From contig NC_062220.1 of assembly GCF_902686445.1 (NCBI RefSeq), positions 115,182,643-115,246,642 on the forward strand: DNA of 64,000 nt, read 5' to 3'. Under the pieces are notes generated by a model. The model had not been told where the DNA came from, did not search any database, and was given only the letters and a program-made list of their open reading frames with translations. Positions 1-50,270 of this stretch are shown piece after piece. Numbering within the stretch: position 1 is the stretch's first letter; each line of letters begins with the position of its first letter. This DNA is from Sciurus carolinensis (taxonomy: Eukaryota; Chordata; Mammalia; Rodentia; Sciuridae). A program made the translations under genes and the position numbers.

Positions 1-1399
1 GATTACATGTTAAGTAAAAAACTTGAGTATGATCCTCCAGTAAAAATGCAGAACCAACTTCTTTTTAGATTAAAACAGTAGGTTTGTGAACAAAAATGGA
101 CCACTTGCTGCCTGGGGCAAACAGAGCTGGATGAGGAGGAATCAACAGCCCAGGAAACCCCTAAGAGACTTGGAGAATGTTCCAGAGAAGACCACTTCTA
201 TCTTAGCCCTCCCCCAGGGATGTGGTTGGGGAAGCCCAGGACCCACCAGTCATGGGTGCTTCCATGCACAAGTGGGGAAAGACCTGGGATTTTCAGTGTG
301 GTTGGTGTGGCTCCCCACTGCTTCTCCATCTTCTGCAGACCTCACTTGGCAGCAGACTGGCCACTGCTGGCCTGGGCAATAGATAGTTTAAAACAAACAA
401 ACAAATCCAAGGAGGTTTGAATCACAGATCAGTAATAAAAGGTAACAGTTCTTGTGCCACCACAGGCCTCAAATAGGAGTGGGAAGAGTTAGGGGAAATG
501 GGACCAGAATTCTTCCAACAGTCAACAGAGAAAACTCAGCAGCTCTTGCCTTTGTCTTTGACCCTGAGTTGTTGTTACTTGAGGGACACAGCTTCTAGGA
601 CTGGAACTGGACAGGGAAGGAAGGTCAGGTGTGCTTCCTGCAGAGCTGCTTCTGAAGTCCCTGCAGTCAGGGGCTCCCTAAACCTTCTTGGCTCCCCTGG
701 AGCAGGGACTGTGCAGGGGCTTCGTGAGGCCTGGCAGAGGGAATAAGTAGAATAACAGCAGTAGGCACTCCTGAGGCAGTCACAGACGGAGGCCTCTGCC
801 AGCTCAGCACCAGGGATCTTTCATGCACCTGCTCCTTCCCTGAGGAATCCTTTGGAATTAACATTCCTAAGTGCTACCCAGGTAGAGACCAGGTTGTCTA
901 CTCTTCAACCTGGACTCAAGCTACTGAAGTGGAAAATTTCCTTGTCCATAGTTAACTGAGGAAATCACTCCTTCAGACAGAACTTAGTGGATGGGGAAGT
1001 GTTGACAGGATCATTCTTTTCTTTCCCAAACTGGACAACACCATAACTCTTTTAACAGCTGCTTAGGTCAACTGCAGAATCTCACAGCCATGAGCTAGGA
1101 TGGGAGCTGCAAGAGGAGCATCCCTCTGGTCCTTGTGGGTCCCCAAATCCAAGCCCCTAGAGGCCATACTGCTCTGGGGAATTCACCTCCCACCTCCGTC
1201 CCTCAGATCCCCACATTGTTCATCCACTAAGAGAGAAACCACCCCCATCCTTGGAGCTGCTCCAGCTTCAGGATGGTGCTAACCTCACCACTTCTGTATC
1301 TTGAGGAGCCAGGAGCATAAGTGGCTCAGCCTGAGCAACCTGGGGTGGCAAAAGTATCCTTTGCCAAAGAGTCACACAAAAAAAGTATGGTCTCACAGT
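1..1399. other. Flank downstream of MORC2, no gene seen
   Basis: About 1.4 kb of unique-looking, moderately GC-rich DNA. In human the next gene on this side is OSBP2, convergent and several kb away. I see no exon with a supported frame and no obvious recent repeat here. Confidence 0.5.
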
Positions 1400-1612
1400 A
1401 GGCAGAGCATCTTGTTTCTTTTAAAAAATAAATATTTATAAACTTAGGGAGGAAGATTCAAAGAATCAGAGTATCTTTCCCTCCAAAAGCACAAATGTCC
1501 CACGTGAGTTAAACCAAGGTTAAGTCTACCAACCCATGAATGAAATCCCCCTCCCCGGAAGCTGTGTTGAGGGGTGGGTAGGCAAGGGAGTTGGTCTCTG
1601 GCTCCCAGCCAC
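1400..1612 (-). other. MORC2: MORC2 3' UTR with probable non-canonical poly(A) signal
   Basis: The stretch after the stop codon. On the minus strand no AATAAA or ATTAAA occurs between the stop and position 1. The best candidate is the variant TATAAA (complement of 1435-1440), set in an AU-rich run (ATATTTATTTTTTAAAAG). Cleavage would then fall near 1400-1425, for a 3' UTR of roughly 200 nt. The end point is inferred. Confidence 0.4.
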
Positions 1613-38620
<37,008 letters not shown>

Positions 38621-38781
38621 TTACCCACTGAGAAATATATATAATGGAGATTTTCCAGGATTCCGTCTGGTCTGTGCTGCTTACTGAGAGTTGACACGAG
38701 TTACCTAGTATCTATCCAAAATATACTCAGATTTTTTTGAACTGCAATTGATCTCAAGTACGTTTTAATCTTCTCAACGAC

Positions 38782-38815
38782 TATGACGTAATATTTTGGA
38801 AAGAACTACGTCATA
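38782..38815. promoter_or_regulatory. Inverted pair of CRE-like sites
   Basis: TATGACGTA and its exact complement TACGTCATA are separated by 16 bp. TGACGT is the CREB/ATF half-site core. About 185-215 bp upstream of the MORC2 ATG. Confidence 0.75.
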
Positions 38816-39029
38816 AACCTGCGGTCCAAGGAACTTTAAGAGTTAAGTTTCGATAGTTCAATTCAGACAATCCAAGTGGTAAGTGGATGGTCCAGGAATA
38901 GACAGACGGTCCTTGAGATGGTGGTTTATTACTGCTTCATCTTCACGTCTTCACGTTCTTCGTTTTTTTTTTTTTTTTTTTTTTTCTTTTTGAGCCTTAT
39001 TTTTGTTGTTCCCCTAAATTTCTTTAACT

Positions 39030-39061
39030 AATCCGGAAACTTACCAATCCGGAAATTTACC
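39030..39061. promoter_or_regulatory. Duplicated ETS-like site, 2 x 16 bp
   Basis: AATCCGGAAACTTACC followed directly by AATCCGGAAATTTACC, 15 of 16 identical. Each contains CCGGAA, the core of ETS-family sites (GABPA/ELK type), which are common in divergent housekeeping promoters. Confidence 0.8.
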
Positions 39062-39299
39062 CACTTCTGTCATAAAACTGAACATTCACCCATGTCTTCG
39101 CCACGAGGTGTGCCGGTCCTTATATAGGCCCTAGGATGGTGGCCACGACGTCGATGGAGTACATATGGCGCTAGTTTCACCACTTCCCAACTGAAAAGAG
39201 GTGCTAGGCGCCGACTGACGACTTCTTTTTTCAAAACCCAATCAAACCCAGCTTGCTGTCCCGCCCCAATCTCCACAGGGTGGTGGGTCAAATTACCTC

Positions 39300-40678
<1,379 letters not shown>

Positions 40679-42291
40679 TTTGTCTGCGCCTCAGTTTCCT
40701 CCTCTGCCTGTCGTTGTGTGTGGGGTTGAAAAGCGCTTTGTAAACTATACAGCGTTGGTATATGTAAAGGATGATTATTGTAATTTTTTTTGAGTTGTAA
40801 GAAAACAGTTACCCATCCGTGGAATTTTGATCCTGGGAAACTTGGATTGGAGTTGGAGATCGCCAAAACTCCCAGATATTGTATGCAGAAAATTTGTGGG
40901 AACGTGCATTATAAGGAATGATAATCCACCGCTAGCAAGTTTTCAAAGGGGCCTGTGACCCAGAAGAGTTAAGAACAATTCCTGTGTGCCACTTCCTTTA
41001 TGCCACGGGGAGGAAACTGAGGCCTAGATGTCGTTTGGGATCCTTCACTACCAATTTGAAGCCCCTGTTTGAGTCCCTGGGATATGTGAGCTGTTACTAT
41101 GCATAATAGGTATTTGGGGTAACAACAAGCCCTGCTGGCTTCTATTCTGAATTCTTTCCTTTCACCATGGGGTGCCTGAAGGATGGTTGATGCATATGGT
41201 ACAATGGCACCCAATGTAAAGCAGCTACAATTGAGAGTGGATGTGTTCTGTAGTATCAAGAAGCATATTTAATCTTTGGCCCAGCGGTTCTTTGTTTTCT
41301 GCTGTTTATACTGGTGCCTGACTACCTATCTATCTTTGACCATTTTCCACGACCATTTTGCCGTGTGTCACTTGCTCCTATTTTGTGTCCCTAGTTTGTG
41401 TGGTTGGTAGTGAACAGGCTTATTTTTAAATGGTGCTGCCATGCCCAGCTAATTAATGGTGCACATGGATTTTTAGCAGGCAGGTTCATTGGAACAGATG
41501 TGGAATTCCCGAAGATGTTTTGGGTTTTTTCTTTATTTGAAGGCTAATGTGCTCTGAAAAGTTTTGTTAAAACTCCTGCTGAAACTCAAAAATCAGCTAT
41601 TTGAAACTTTCCTGGCCTGCTATGTATTCTACTTGCTTATAAGTGTGATAATGAGATAGCCAAAATGCCATTTTTTGTTTCTTTGTTAATTGTCAGCTGC
41701 TTTTTATCAAATTCCAGACCATTATCCAGCAAACACTAAAAATGTTTGAATAGTTGAATTTCAAACATTTTAATTTTGTGGAGTGGTGCTTACCAAGTGG
41801 TACAGCTCGAAGCAAGAGAACATGAACACTTAAGTGTAGTTTGTCTGATTAGATTTTAGCCAATTATGCTGTTTCATTCAACTGTCTGAAAAAAAAAAAA
41901 AAAATCAGTTGACTATTCCCTTTACCTAAAGGGCAGAGACAAATGATTCGCTTCCAGAAAAAAAATGACTTTTTTTGGAAAAAACTGTGTTGGTCTTTAG
42001 CTCTTTTATAATTAAATCTGGATGTACCTCAAAAGAATCTTAAGACTGTGGTGATAAGAGGTTTTCCTCCAGAGAAAGGAGAAAAATAACAACTGGAACT
42101 CAAAGCTTGAAATTCTGTGACAAAACATGAACTGTCCAGGATTGGAGGTTGAAAAAGTTTTGCTACAGTGTCCTGCAATCATTGAAGCAGATAACTTTTA
42201 GTAGCTGCAGCCATGGACTCCACATTTTCAAGAACTGGACCTGCAACCCAGAAGAGCTTGTCAGAATGTGGCAGGAACTCTGGAGGTAGTT

Positions 42292-42322
<31 letters not shown>
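42292..42322. repeat. TUG1: (TTTTG)n run within TUG1
   Basis: Six or so TTTTG units, A/T-rich simple repeat in the TUG1 transcript. Confidence 0.9.
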
Positions 42323-42956
42323 AATTTTGGGACTGTTGACCTTGCTGTGAGAAAAGAGGCAACTACTAAGCAAGCACTGCCACCAGCACTGTTACTGGGA
42401 ATTAGAAGACCTGAGTTTCTCTTCAGACCTTCAGTGCAAACTGACAACACTCCATCCAAAGTGAATTACGGTACTTGACATTTTCCAAAATGCCTTATTT
42501 CACCATTTCTGCACTTTTGTTCATATTCTCTTCTCTACATTGGAAATGCCCTTCTCTGTTTCTTTACCTGTCAAAATTTTGCCTTTTCCTCTGTATCCAG
42601 CTCACTGTCCTCCCCATGAATTTTTTAACTTTAGCCAGATTGTTAATCTTTAAGCATAACATATTATATATCCTTCATCTATCTTTGTAAGCAAAATCTT
42701 CTAGTTATTTGCATGCATTTGCTCTCTTTCTAGATAGAAAATTCCTTGAAAAGAAGGACCTTATTTTATGCACCTACATACCACCAACTCTGATGAAGCA
42801 TTTATTGAAAGGATTTAGAGAACAGGCTGTCTCAGAATTGACTGAGTGTATGCTTAATTGCTGTTTAATAACTAAAATTTTTCTTGATTAGAAGGAAAGT
42901 CACTAGATATGACCCGTGTTTCTTCTTTTATTTCATGTTTCATTTTTTAGTTCTAA

Positions 42957-43126
42957 TTTTTTTGCAGAGTGTACTAGGGATTGAACTCCAGGGGTTATTA
43001 CATTTCTAGTCTTTTTATTTTGAGGTAGGGCCTCCTTAAGTTGCTGAGGCTGTACTTAAATTTGTGATCCTCCTGCCTTCTAAGTTGCTGGGCTTAGCTT
43101 ATAGGCATGCACCACCTCACTGGTTT
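42957..43126 (-). repeat. B1+ID dimeric SINE, antisense, within TUG1
   Basis: 'GTACTAGGGATTGAACTCCA' then 'TTTGAGGTAGGGCCTCC' and 'TGTGATCCTCCTGCC' with 'TTATAGGCATGCACCACC'. A rodent-lineage insertion into the lncRNA unit, in exon or intron unknown. Confidence 0.87.
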
Positions 43127-44499
43127 AATTCTAAATTTTAAAAGATATAGGAAGCCTCCAGCATAAAGATCAATTGATATGTTGCAGTGAATTTTGAAAC
43201 AGGCAAGGTCTTACTGTCTGTCTTACTGTCTTAATGTCTCCTACTCAAAATGTTTTTTAAGTTAGGGCAGCTTTTTAAGGGAAATTATAAGAGCTTGAGA
43301 AAGACATTGAAAAGGGAAGAAAGGCATTATCTCCTTTGCTTTCTTGTTTATATACAAATTTTAAATCTCGCTTCACTATATACCACCTGCATATCCACTT
43401 TCTTCTCTCTAGCAACTAATGCCCAGCAGCTGGAATACAATCAAATTACTGCCCCAAAATAGAGGTCTTAGGGCAATTGCTGTTTGCTGCATTTCTGAAA
43501 CAGTTTGTTCTGAGGAGTGAGGAGAAGGTTTTTGCCAGAGAACTCTTTCAGTTCTTATCAGCAGTTGCTAATCAGGCCTTTGTTTTCTCCTTTTTGGATT
43601 TGCTCTTCCCACACATACCAGACTGGTAAAGAATTAGTATCTATCAGGCAGCTGTGCAGATAGCAGACCAACTCCAGTCTTAAAATTCTTTGTTTTATAG
43701 TTCCATGCATTTGTTATCTTACCTATTTTATCCCTGCCCCTTCTAGTCCTGTGCCTCCTGATTGCTGAGTGTTCACCTGGACCTTCTGACCACCTTCCTT
43801 CTGCTAGTCCATCTGCCTACAGACCTGGTACTGGATTTTTGCTCATGGTGATTCCTACCACCTTACTACTGAAGAAGGCATCATTCCAGTGGACACTGTG
43901 ACCCAAGAGGCATCCAGCCATCATGATGTGGCCTTTACCTCCACTCCTTTCCTGTTGTACCCAGATTCAGCACAACCCTTTATAGTATAGTCAGAGTCCT
44001 CAAGCCAAATGGCTGAGGCTATTTTATCACAAAGGCCCACTTTTTTCCATGAGTGTACATTTCATTTCTTCAGTTAAAGCCTTCAGAGACACACAATAAA
44101 CTTGGACCAGGGGATTTATAATTGTCGACTCTGTCTAAAGAAAGAAAACACCTCTTTGAGAACAGCATTAGACCATGTCCTTACAATCTCAAATGACTGA
44201 AGTTCATGAACTGTCTTGGGATCCCATCAAGGTCTCCAGACCCTGTTCTTTTTCTACTTCAAATCTATAGTAGCCTACTGAATGAGAAAGCAGATACTCT
44301 TGACCATTTGGGATCAAAAGAAGGCACAGTGATTTCCTTATAGCATCTTCTTTGGGATTACTCAGGAACCAGAACTCTTCACAAAACATAAGAAATTCTA
44401 CCAAGGAATCCCTTTACCTAATGGCATCTCACAAGACTACAGACTCGAGAAAAGGCCTCTTGATACATCAAGATAGCACCTATATGGTAATCCCCTCTG

Positions 44500-44705
44500 T
44501 TTATATAGCACTTTACAGTTTCAAAGCACTTTTACATACATTTATCTCAGTTATCAAAATAACGCAATAATGTATCCCTTTTTGAAACAAGGGAACCAAA
44601 ATTTAAGAGGTTAAGCAGTTATCCAAGGTGACACAGCTACAAAGTGATAGAGACCAAGCCTTCTGACTCCTAGTCCAGTATTATCCTTGGCACAAACTTA
44701 CCTGC
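44500..44705 (-). repeat. MIR, antisense, within TUG1
   Basis: 'CATTTATCTCAGTTATCAAA', 'AAGAGGTTAAGCAGTTATCC', 'AAGGTGACACAGCTACAAAG' and 'CTTCTGACTCCTAGTCCAG' are the complement of MIR in order. Confidence 0.8.
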
Positions 44706-45443
44706 AGTGTTATAACGGCTGGAGAGAGGGAACTCCAGAAGTTTCCAGCTTGATCTGGTGACCCCTTAAGGATATTTTTTGTATAATCATGTGATTGGTA
44801 CACCTAGATCAGAATTCCATGGCAACATCCCTGAGGATGAGAAGCAAACTGTCTCCATGGTGGTAGACTATCCAGTCAAAAAAGCATATTTTCATTAGTA
44901 ACAAGACTACCCAATATGAAACACAAAGCTACTTTTAACTCTTTAGTCCATTTTTTATTATCCTCCCAAGAATGGCCTAATTAGTTAAGAATTCTGTTCA
45001 TATCGTGTCCCTTTTTTTTAAGTGTTTTTTTAATACTTCTGGACACAGCTTATTTATAGTCCTCTGTCCCCAAACTAATATTTATAAAATATGAGCCATC
45101 TTTTTTCTCTGTATGTGATAGATTACATCATATAGAGAGAATTTCTGTTTATCCAGTAAGGTAGTAAAATTCTGTAAAATGTATCCCTTCCCAAAATGCA
45201 GTGTAAAATATTAAAGGAGCTCAGCAGACTTGGCAGCAAAGAGCTCCATTTAACTATTTGCCCTTTGTATCCTAGTTTAATCAAACATGGATTTTTTTTT
45301 TTCAGCATTCCTTTAAATGGAATGGGAAACTGCTTTAGAGCATTATAACCAGTGCTTCCTGGTTACCAACAAATGGGCCCAGAGACCCATAATAAACAGA
45401 GTATATTTTGAAAACCTTGTTCTCATACCTTGTCTTTTCATTT

Positions 45444-45632
45444 TTCCCCCAGTACTAGGAATGGAACTCAGCATTGAAACTCTTAACACTCAAGTACATC
45501 CACAATCCTTTTTATTTTTTCACTTTGAAGCAGAGTCTCACTAAGTTGCCAAGGCTGACCTCAAACTTGCTCTCATCCTTCCTTGGCCTCCCAAGTGACT
45601 GATTACAGGTGTGCACCACAGCACCTGACTCA
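45444..45632 (-). repeat. B1+ID dimeric SINE, antisense, within TUG1
   Basis: 'CCCCCAGTACTAGGAATGGA', then 'GAAGCAGAGTCTCACTAAG' and 'GATTACAGGTGTGCACCACA'. Moderately diverged. Confidence 0.85.
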
Positions 45633-48600
45633 TATCATTAACTGCTTGAATTAGTATGTCTATCACTGAGGATCCTGTATGTTGATCATTAACTTTGGTT
45701 TTTGTTAAGGGAACCTCTGGAAGAGTTGTGGGACTATAAGGGTGGGGAATGAGGGAAAGTTAATTCTGTTCCCCAAACTGGGTAAGTTCCATGACATTTA
45801 GTATACTTCTCCCTAGAATTGTGCTATAAACTTTGTTGCATCTCAGGTGGGTGAGGAGGTTGGGAAGGGAAGAGGAGGAAGAGACAGGAGAAGGGTAAGA
45901 AGGAAATATTTTCTTAGAATTTGAGTTGTGACCCATTGGTGTTAACAGTGTTTAAAGAGAAGTCATCCAGCCACCAACTTTTTGAAAAGTTATATTTAGA
46001 AACAGACGGATGCATTTTGCACATATATGCAAAATGCTCACTGCTGTTCTAAGAATAGTCTTGTTCTCTGATAGTTGTAAGCCCAACTTTAGGTAATCAA
46101 TCTGTAGGAGACTTGATCTTTAACTATATCAACCTGTAAGGGGCCCATATGAGGGAAAGAATGAATAGAAAAACACCTTATTGTCTTACCACAGGCTTTG
46201 CTTACCCAGTTTCTGGTTTCTGTGAACTATTTTTTGTATTTCAGCATTTTGTGAACAGCTTATTCTTAGATCATTGGTTTTCCAAAGGCTTTGTGACCAT
46301 GAAGCCCTTTGAAAATATGTGGAAGCCCAGAGTAAAAGTGAAGCTGCTCTAAACGAAGTAGTGAAGCAGGAGTGAGGGTCTGCAACCTGCCATAACCATC
46401 ATCCTTTACCACCCTGGTGACACCAAAAGAGACTTCTTGCAACATGTAGAACTCTTCAGAACAAAGTTTGAAAACCACTGCCCCAGATGATATGTTTGAC
46501 CTGAGTGGCATTCTAATCTTTTGTGTACCTCTACTCAATATGGTCCATATTCAGTTGATGCTGAAAATTCTTATGGATACTTATTGCAGACTTAGGAATG
46601 TGCAAGAAATGACAAAGTGCAAGAAATGCCTTTGCCCCCCCCACCCCGAATGGTCAGATGGGCTGAAAATGGTGTCAAATGAACCTTTATTGATAGCCCT
46701 CCATCCCAGATGGATTTATAATTATTCCTGGAATTGTTTATATGCACCCTATACCAACAAACTCCATTTACCAACCTTCTTAAATACCAGATGTACTACT
46801 GGTACTTGAAGTATATGAATGAAGTCTTGGACCTTCCTCAGATACGTGAAATGCCTGCAGGCTGATACTGAAACTGATGCCTCTTTGAGGCCCCCTTAGA
46901 CCAACTTGTACATTTGACCTCTCGTCATTAACCATGGTACTCCACTTCATATACAAGGGATAACCATCAACTATGAAAACAGAATCCAAATACTGGCAGC
47001 ATTTCCCAAAGGGGCTCAGTACCTGGTTATCATTCATCTTTTCAAATTACAAATCACAATGTGACTCAACCAGTGGTAGTGGACACTGCTCCTTGGTTTA
47101 TATTCAGTTAACAGTTGTTTCCAGGACAAGTAAGCTAATAGCCTTTAAAAAATTTTTTTTAAAGTTTCTCCATCATGGACATATCTTGCTTATTCTCCAA
47201 AATATGAATACTCATCTCTAACTCCATCTAACAGCTGATCTTCAAGACAATCTTGGAACATCCCTTCTCATGATTTTACATGTAGCCATTTGGAATTTGT
47301 CTAGCCAGTGAAAGATGTTCTTGTAATATGAATCTTTTGATACCTGGTACCATCAACTATATGGTAGGGATAGTTGAACATAGGCCCTTTGATCAGACCA
47401 TGGTAGCCTACTTGCTGTGCATATCAAGTAATATATTGTCTATCTTTTTGTCAGACTGATTTTGGGGGGAAAAAAACTATACAAAGACAGCAGCTAATAC
47501 TCAAACTTCTGTCCTCATGGATGTCTTAAATCACATCTGTCTCAATACTGCTGTTTTACACTGATTGAGTGACTGACTTCATTCCTTTCTGTGAGATACT
47601 CTTAGGCATTATTTCTGTAAGAAGGATTCAATTCTTGAATTCCCAGACCATATCAGATCAAATGAAGAGACTTCAATTTGTGTCCTGAGAAAAATCTCAT
47701 TCTTTACTGCACAATTAAGGGCCAACCATCCTCAACCACTTTAACAAATGTACAGGTTCAACGCTGGAAATGTTTTCTTTATATCCTTGTTTTTTATCCT
47801 CTAGACTAATCGTGATTACATAATTGTTCTACAAATCAACAAACAAGACTTAGTCCTGTTGCTGTAGACCCCACCCTCGGCACATTAAAATCTGGATGCA
47901 TATTCTGCTTATATATACAACTTTTATTTGTTAAAAAAAAATCTTCAAGCTCACTTTTCTAATATCTTCAAATTGTCAGGGTTTTTTTCCCTCTCTGCTT
48001 TTCCTGTACCTCACAGAAAAAAAACATTGATCTACACTGCCAGTTATTCCCTCTGACCCTGTCATACTCAGTCAAAATGAAGGGTTTAATATGAGGGTGA
48101 TCATCTGCTCAAGAGTCAAAAGTATTCTGTGCTTTAAGAATTGATAATTAGAAAAGCAAAAAGCTCAAAGCTTAAACCCAGAAGTTTGCCTGCTATCTCC
48201 ATGCTTCAAATCTCATCTAAATGTTTCAGCAGTGCCATCCGACCAGTCTGAGGCCTTGACTTGCTTGTAAGATGACTCTCAAAGATGAGCTCAGTTACAG
48301 AAGATGAAGACTTGATTACCAAAGAAAGTAGGGCCAACTTTGACAAACCTGGCTCTACTGACCCTGCTGCTCCCAGATATAGTGTAGACTGATCAACACC
48401 CTCAGGTCTGGATTGGATATGGCCTTCTGAGCTGATTGTTTTTTGGCAAATGAACAGGAAAATGAGAGCTGCTATACCTGACTAGCCCTTTAATATGAGA
48501 AAATAGTATTGAGAGTAAGCCCTATAGAATAACTGGAGTACCCAGTGCAAAAACTAATTTATAGAGCTTCATTTATTAATCTGCCAGATTATATCCTGTT

Positions 48601-49699
48601 TTTTGGTATGGCTGGCCCCGTTGAAGTTACCCTGCTTGTTGATGTACCTGTCTCAGCTCTTACTTGCCTTTTTTTAACATGTTGCTGCAATCAGACTGAC
48701 TGAGAAAATAGCCAGTTTCCAGCATATCTTGTGCCCAATTCCATCAAGGATTTCTGAATGGAAGCAGCCCATACCTCACCCCAAAAGGACTTAATGTTCA
48801 CAACAGGAAAGGATCATGGTGCACACTCCTTGTGGTGAGTAAGCTACACTTGACCAATTTTGGCATCTGGGACCTCTTCTGCCAGATCTGGAAGGGAAAA
48901 TAACAGCAGATGGAAAGAAAATCCATTTCTCTCTTCTGCAGCAACAGAAATGAGTCTGGTTCACCAGTACTCATAGGAATGTACCAGTTCAACGTGGGAA
49001 AAAACTCGAGAAAAGTTCTTCACTGAACTTAATAATTTACCACTGACTCAACCTTGCAGAACTGTTTGCCAGCAGGAACCTAGTGGTCCTGTTTTTGCGT
49101 CACCAGGATAGTGGGACTCTCAGACTCAGCTGAGTTTGCTTGTATTGAAGCTCTGGTATCATCCAAGGTGTACTCTATTGGACATGATTATCATTACATT
49201 CAAATGGATTATAGACTTCCTGAGGACAGGGAAAACATTCCTCATGGTTATTTTTAAAACAATTTTATTACCAGTGAAGAAATAATGCCAGCATCCAACT
49301 TCATGAGCAGAGATCAAGTTTTTTGAATATCTGGTCGTGTCCTGAGCATTTTGTTTTTGATTGCCCAGCATCCATTCCATCTCATTGTAACAATTTCATG
49401 ATATTTCTTGGAACCGTATCTTCCTCTTTGCAGTCCATGTTATTTGGATAGTGTGACCCAGTCTTGGTTTCGTGGGTATACATGTAATTCAGACCTCATC
49501 AATCAACAAAATCCATGTCTTTGATCATAGCTATTGGTTCAGGAATGGTTGTGTGGCTCAAGTTGGTCCATTGTTAACCCTAGAAGTTTTGCTGAATTGT
49601 AAAGAAGTTTTCTTTACCGAAATGCTTTAGCTTTGTAGAATGAAAAACTCAAACCAACAAGGCCTACCATGTTGAATGAGCCACTCCGAGAATGAAGCC

Positions 49700-49895
49700 A
49701 GTTGCAGAGGAAAGCAGAGCCAAAAGATGGAGAGACTTGAGTCCTGATGACAGCATTTGTGCCCCTGGATCCAACTGTGCCTGAAGCTAGTATATCCCCT
49801 TGACTTTTCAGTTATGTGAACCAATAAATACCCTTTTTTGCTTATGTTACTTTGAGTTGGGTTTCTATTACTTGAAAATGAGTCCTAATACAGTG
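49700..49895 (+). repeat. MLT1-like LTR 3' end overlapping the end of TUG1
   Basis: 'CAACTGTGCCTGAAGCTAG', 'CTTTTCAGTTATGTGAACCA', 'TTTGAGTTGGGTTTCTATTA' and the terminal 'GAGTCCTAATACA' fit the 3' end of an MLT1-type (ERVL-MaLR) LTR as I remember it. The 5' limit is unclear. Confidence 0.65.
49823..49828 (+). terminator. TUG1: Probable TUG1 poly(A) signal AATAAA
   Basis: AATAAA in 'GTGAACCAATAAATACCC', followed by a T-rich stretch. Distance from the start matches the size of the human TUG1 gene. It is the LTR's own signal if the MLT1 call is right. Confidence 0.55.
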
Positions 49896-50049
49896 TATCT
49901 ACAAACATTGAAACTTGAAAGGTCCAAGGCTTTATTAAACTAGGATCTAGAGCCACACTGACATTTTCTAAAGTTAAGAAAATGAAACAAGGACCAAGAT
50001 AATATTTAAGTTACTACAGAAGGATAAAAATTACATGGTAGAAAATAGA

Positions 50050-50270
50050 AGAACACCTAAATGTCCATCAGTAAAGGATTGGTTACATAAGATATAATTG
50101 AACCTCATCAGGAAATCTACATATGTTAAAATGAACAAGGCATATTTGCTGGGAATGGACATAGAAAAATGGCCATGATATGTTAAGTGAAACAAGTTAT
50201 TGATAGAAAAATATACAGTGTGAACTCATTTAAAAATGTACATGCTTATGTTTGTAAATGCATAGAAAAG
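50050..50270 (+). repeat. Old L1 3' fragment
   Basis: 'CACCTAAATGTCCATCAGTA' and 'GATATGTTAAGTGAAACAAG' then 'GTGAACTCATTTAAAAATGT' match the order at the 3' end of L1M-type elements. Confidence 0.6.

Larger units (their letters stand above)
38650..39070 (-). promoter_or_regulatory. MORC2: Probable MORC2 promoter / 5' UTR region
   Basis: Upstream of the MORC2 ATG at 38599. It holds five ACGT cores (38760, 38786, 38808, 38945, 38953), two of which form a perfect 9-bp inverted repeat TATGACGTA/TACGTCATA at 38782-38790 and 38807-38815, i.e. CREB/ATF-like sites. Two adjacent 16-bp copies containing CCGGAAA (38% apart by one base: 39030-39045 and 39046-39061 differ at one position) are ETS-like sites. 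By the spacing known in human, the MORC2 start would be near the lower end of this span. Exact start sites are not visible. Confidence 0.5.

Noticed and set aside
44094..44099. AATAAA within TUG1 as the transcript end
   Set aside because: It would truncate the gene to under half its known length, and TUG1-like sequence continues beyond it. An internal poly(A) site cannot be excluded.
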